From positions 151,359,574 through 151,423,573 of the forward strand of contig CM068369.1 of the NCBI GenBank assembly GCA_034769895.1: DNA of 64,000 nucleotides, read 5' to 3'. This DNA is from Magicicada septendecula (taxonomy: Eukaryota > Arthropoda > Insecta > Hemiptera > Cicadidae). Both the position numbers and the translations under genes were made by a program. Position 1 is the stretch's first letter. Every line of letters begins with the position of its first letter. Of this stretch, positions 62,622-64,000 are shown piece by piece. The notes below the pieces were generated by a model. That model had not been told where the DNA came from, ran no database searches, and worked only from the letters and a program-made list of their open reading frames with translations.

Positions 62622-64000
62622 TTGTTAAAACATAAAATGTTTCCGGTAAACTACCCCTTTCTCTTAACCGATCTTCTCCAAAATCAACAGACCTTCCGTC
62701 CTCTACAATTCAGGGAAGCATGCAAAAAAATATTTGATTCTGTTTGAACGTGCGGCAGTTATCGTTCGTCATGGAAACATTTCTCTTGTTACAACATAAA
62801 ATGTTGCAGGTAAACTACCCCTTTCCCTTAACCGATCTTCACCAAAGTCAATAGACCTTGAGCTCTCTGCAACTCAGGGGGTGCAAAAAATTATTTGATT
62901 CTCATTGAATTTTCGGCAGTTACCGTTCGTCATAAAAAAATTACCGTTTTTAAAACATAAAACGTTGCTGGTAAACTACCCCTTTCCCTCAACCGATCTT
63001 CACCAACAACAATACGTATTGAGAACTCTACAATACAGGGCTGTATGCAAAACATCATTTGATTCTGTTTGAATTTGCGGTTGTTATCGTTTACTATAGA
63101 AAAAAATTACCCTTGATAAAAAACCGTTGCAGATAAACTACCCCTTTCCCTTAACCGATCTTCACCAAAAACGACAGGTCTTAGGTACTATACAATTCAG
63201 GCCTGTATGCAAACAATTATTTGATTTAGTTTGAATTTGCGGCTGTTATCGTTTGCCATAGAAAACACCCTTGATAAAACATAAAACGTTGCTGGTAAAC
63301 TACCCTATTCCACTAACCGATCTTCACCAAAAACAATAGGTCTTGAGAACTCTACAATTCAGGGCTGTATGCTAAACATTAGTTGATTCTCTTTGAATTT
63401 ACGGCAGTTATCGTTCGTCATAGAAAAAATACCCTTGTTAAAACATAAAACGTTGCTGGTAAACTACCCCTTTCCCTTAACCGATCTTCAACAAAACCAA
63501 CAGGTCTTGAGAACTGTAGATTTCACGGCTGTATGCAAAATATTATATAATTCTGTTTGAATTTGCGGCTGTTATCATTTGCCATATAAAATACCCTTGA
63601 TAAAACAAAAAACGTGTCCGGTAAACTACCCGTTTCCCTTAACCGATCTTCACCAAAAACAATAGGTCTTTAGTACTCAACAAAACAGGGCTGTATGCAA
63701 AAACGTATTTGATTCTGTTTGAATTTGCGGCTCTTATCGTTTGCCATAAAAAATACCCTTATAAAACATAAAACGTTGCAGGTAAACTACCCCTTTCCCT
63801 CAACCGATCTTCACCAACAACAATGCGTATTGAGAACTCTACAATACAGGGCTGTATGGAAAACATCATTTGATTCTGTTTGAATTTGTGGCTGTTATCG
63901 TTTACCATAGAAAAAAATTACCCTTGATAAAAAACGGTGGCAGGTAAACTACCCCTTTATCTTAACCGATCTTCACCAAAAACGATAGGTGACCTCTACA
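62622..64000 (-). repeat. ~163-bp satellite array, inverted orientation, at least 9 monomers
   Basis: The landmark ACCGATCTTC recurs at 62667, 62831, 62992, 63154, 63316, 63480, 63642, 63803 and 63965 (spacing 161-164 bp). The array is cut by the window edge. Confidence 0.95.

Larger units (their letters stand above)
61161..64000. mobile_element. Foldback-like composite element, copy 2 (runs off the window)
   Basis: It starts with a divergent palindrome (ACTTCCATATTCC, then TTAAAAATGGAAGT, 61161-61187) and the same TCTG-rich flank, and contains three plus-orientation monomers (61335-61830). A core matches copy 1 from ATATCGGTATGGAGAACC (62142) through TTGCCGATAACGTAG to TAAAACATAAAATG (62636). 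Inverted monomers then continue to the window end. The extra AT-rich stretch at 61831-62140 is not in copy 1. Between copies, 60979-61160 is a partial flank plus one plus-orientation monomer. Confidence 0.6.

Overview
This window is eukaryotic repeat-rich DNA, most likely from an insect (or other arthropod) with a large genome. It is AT-rich, has long (GT)n tracts, and no cluster of intact host genes. It is filled with decayed mobile elements of arthropod-typical families: Penelope-like elements (PLEs), several non-LTR retrotransposon families, hAT, Tigger/pogo, P/THAP and mariner-like transposons. The octamer TAGGCCTA recurs at least eight times. I cannot name the species.

Layout. 0.06-3.2 kb: a degraded hAT transposon interrupted by a short LINE 3' end with a 12-bp target duplication. 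4.6-8.3 kb: four fragments, three of them PLE and one LINE, in mixed orientations around a long (GT)n tract. 8.3-11.6 kb: AT-rich DNA with nothing recognisable. 11.6-13.9 kb: a decayed LINE with endonuclease and reverse transcriptase. 14.0-14.2 kb: a PLE tail held between 20-bp inverted repeats. 15.8-17.7 kb: a Tigger element. 18.3-20.6 kb: a PLE fragment, triplet microsatellites and a hAT remnant. 23.6-24.2 kb: LINE pieces. 25.4-29.1 kb: alternative hairpins, tandem duplications and a long inverted repeat. 32-36.3 kb: an internally deleted P/THAP element, a Jockey-like RNase H fragment and a PLE fragment. 37.2-37.7 kb: a well-formed heat-shock-type promoter without an attached coding sequence; its distal part is repeated at 40.0 kb. 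40.3-42.3 kb: a LINE with an intact-looking RNase H domain abutting (GT)n. 44.6-51 kb: one possible host exon and four LINE fragments. 52.2-53.5 kb: a mariner-like element of DD41D spacing with both ends preserved. 54.4-64.0 kb: two copies of a large foldback-like composite element, whose arms are arrays of ~163-bp monomers in opposite orientation around a unique core. The first copy's core is split by a nearly complete PLE.

How the parts relate. Nothing here is a working pathway. The genes are selfish-element enzymes (transposases, reverse transcriptases, GIY-YIG and APE endonucleases), nearly all broken. The most informative points are the foldback-like satellite element, an internal empty-site comparison that bounds a PLE insertion, a recurring TGA-hairpin-GAAA motif in PLE tails, and the orphan heat-shock-like promoter.
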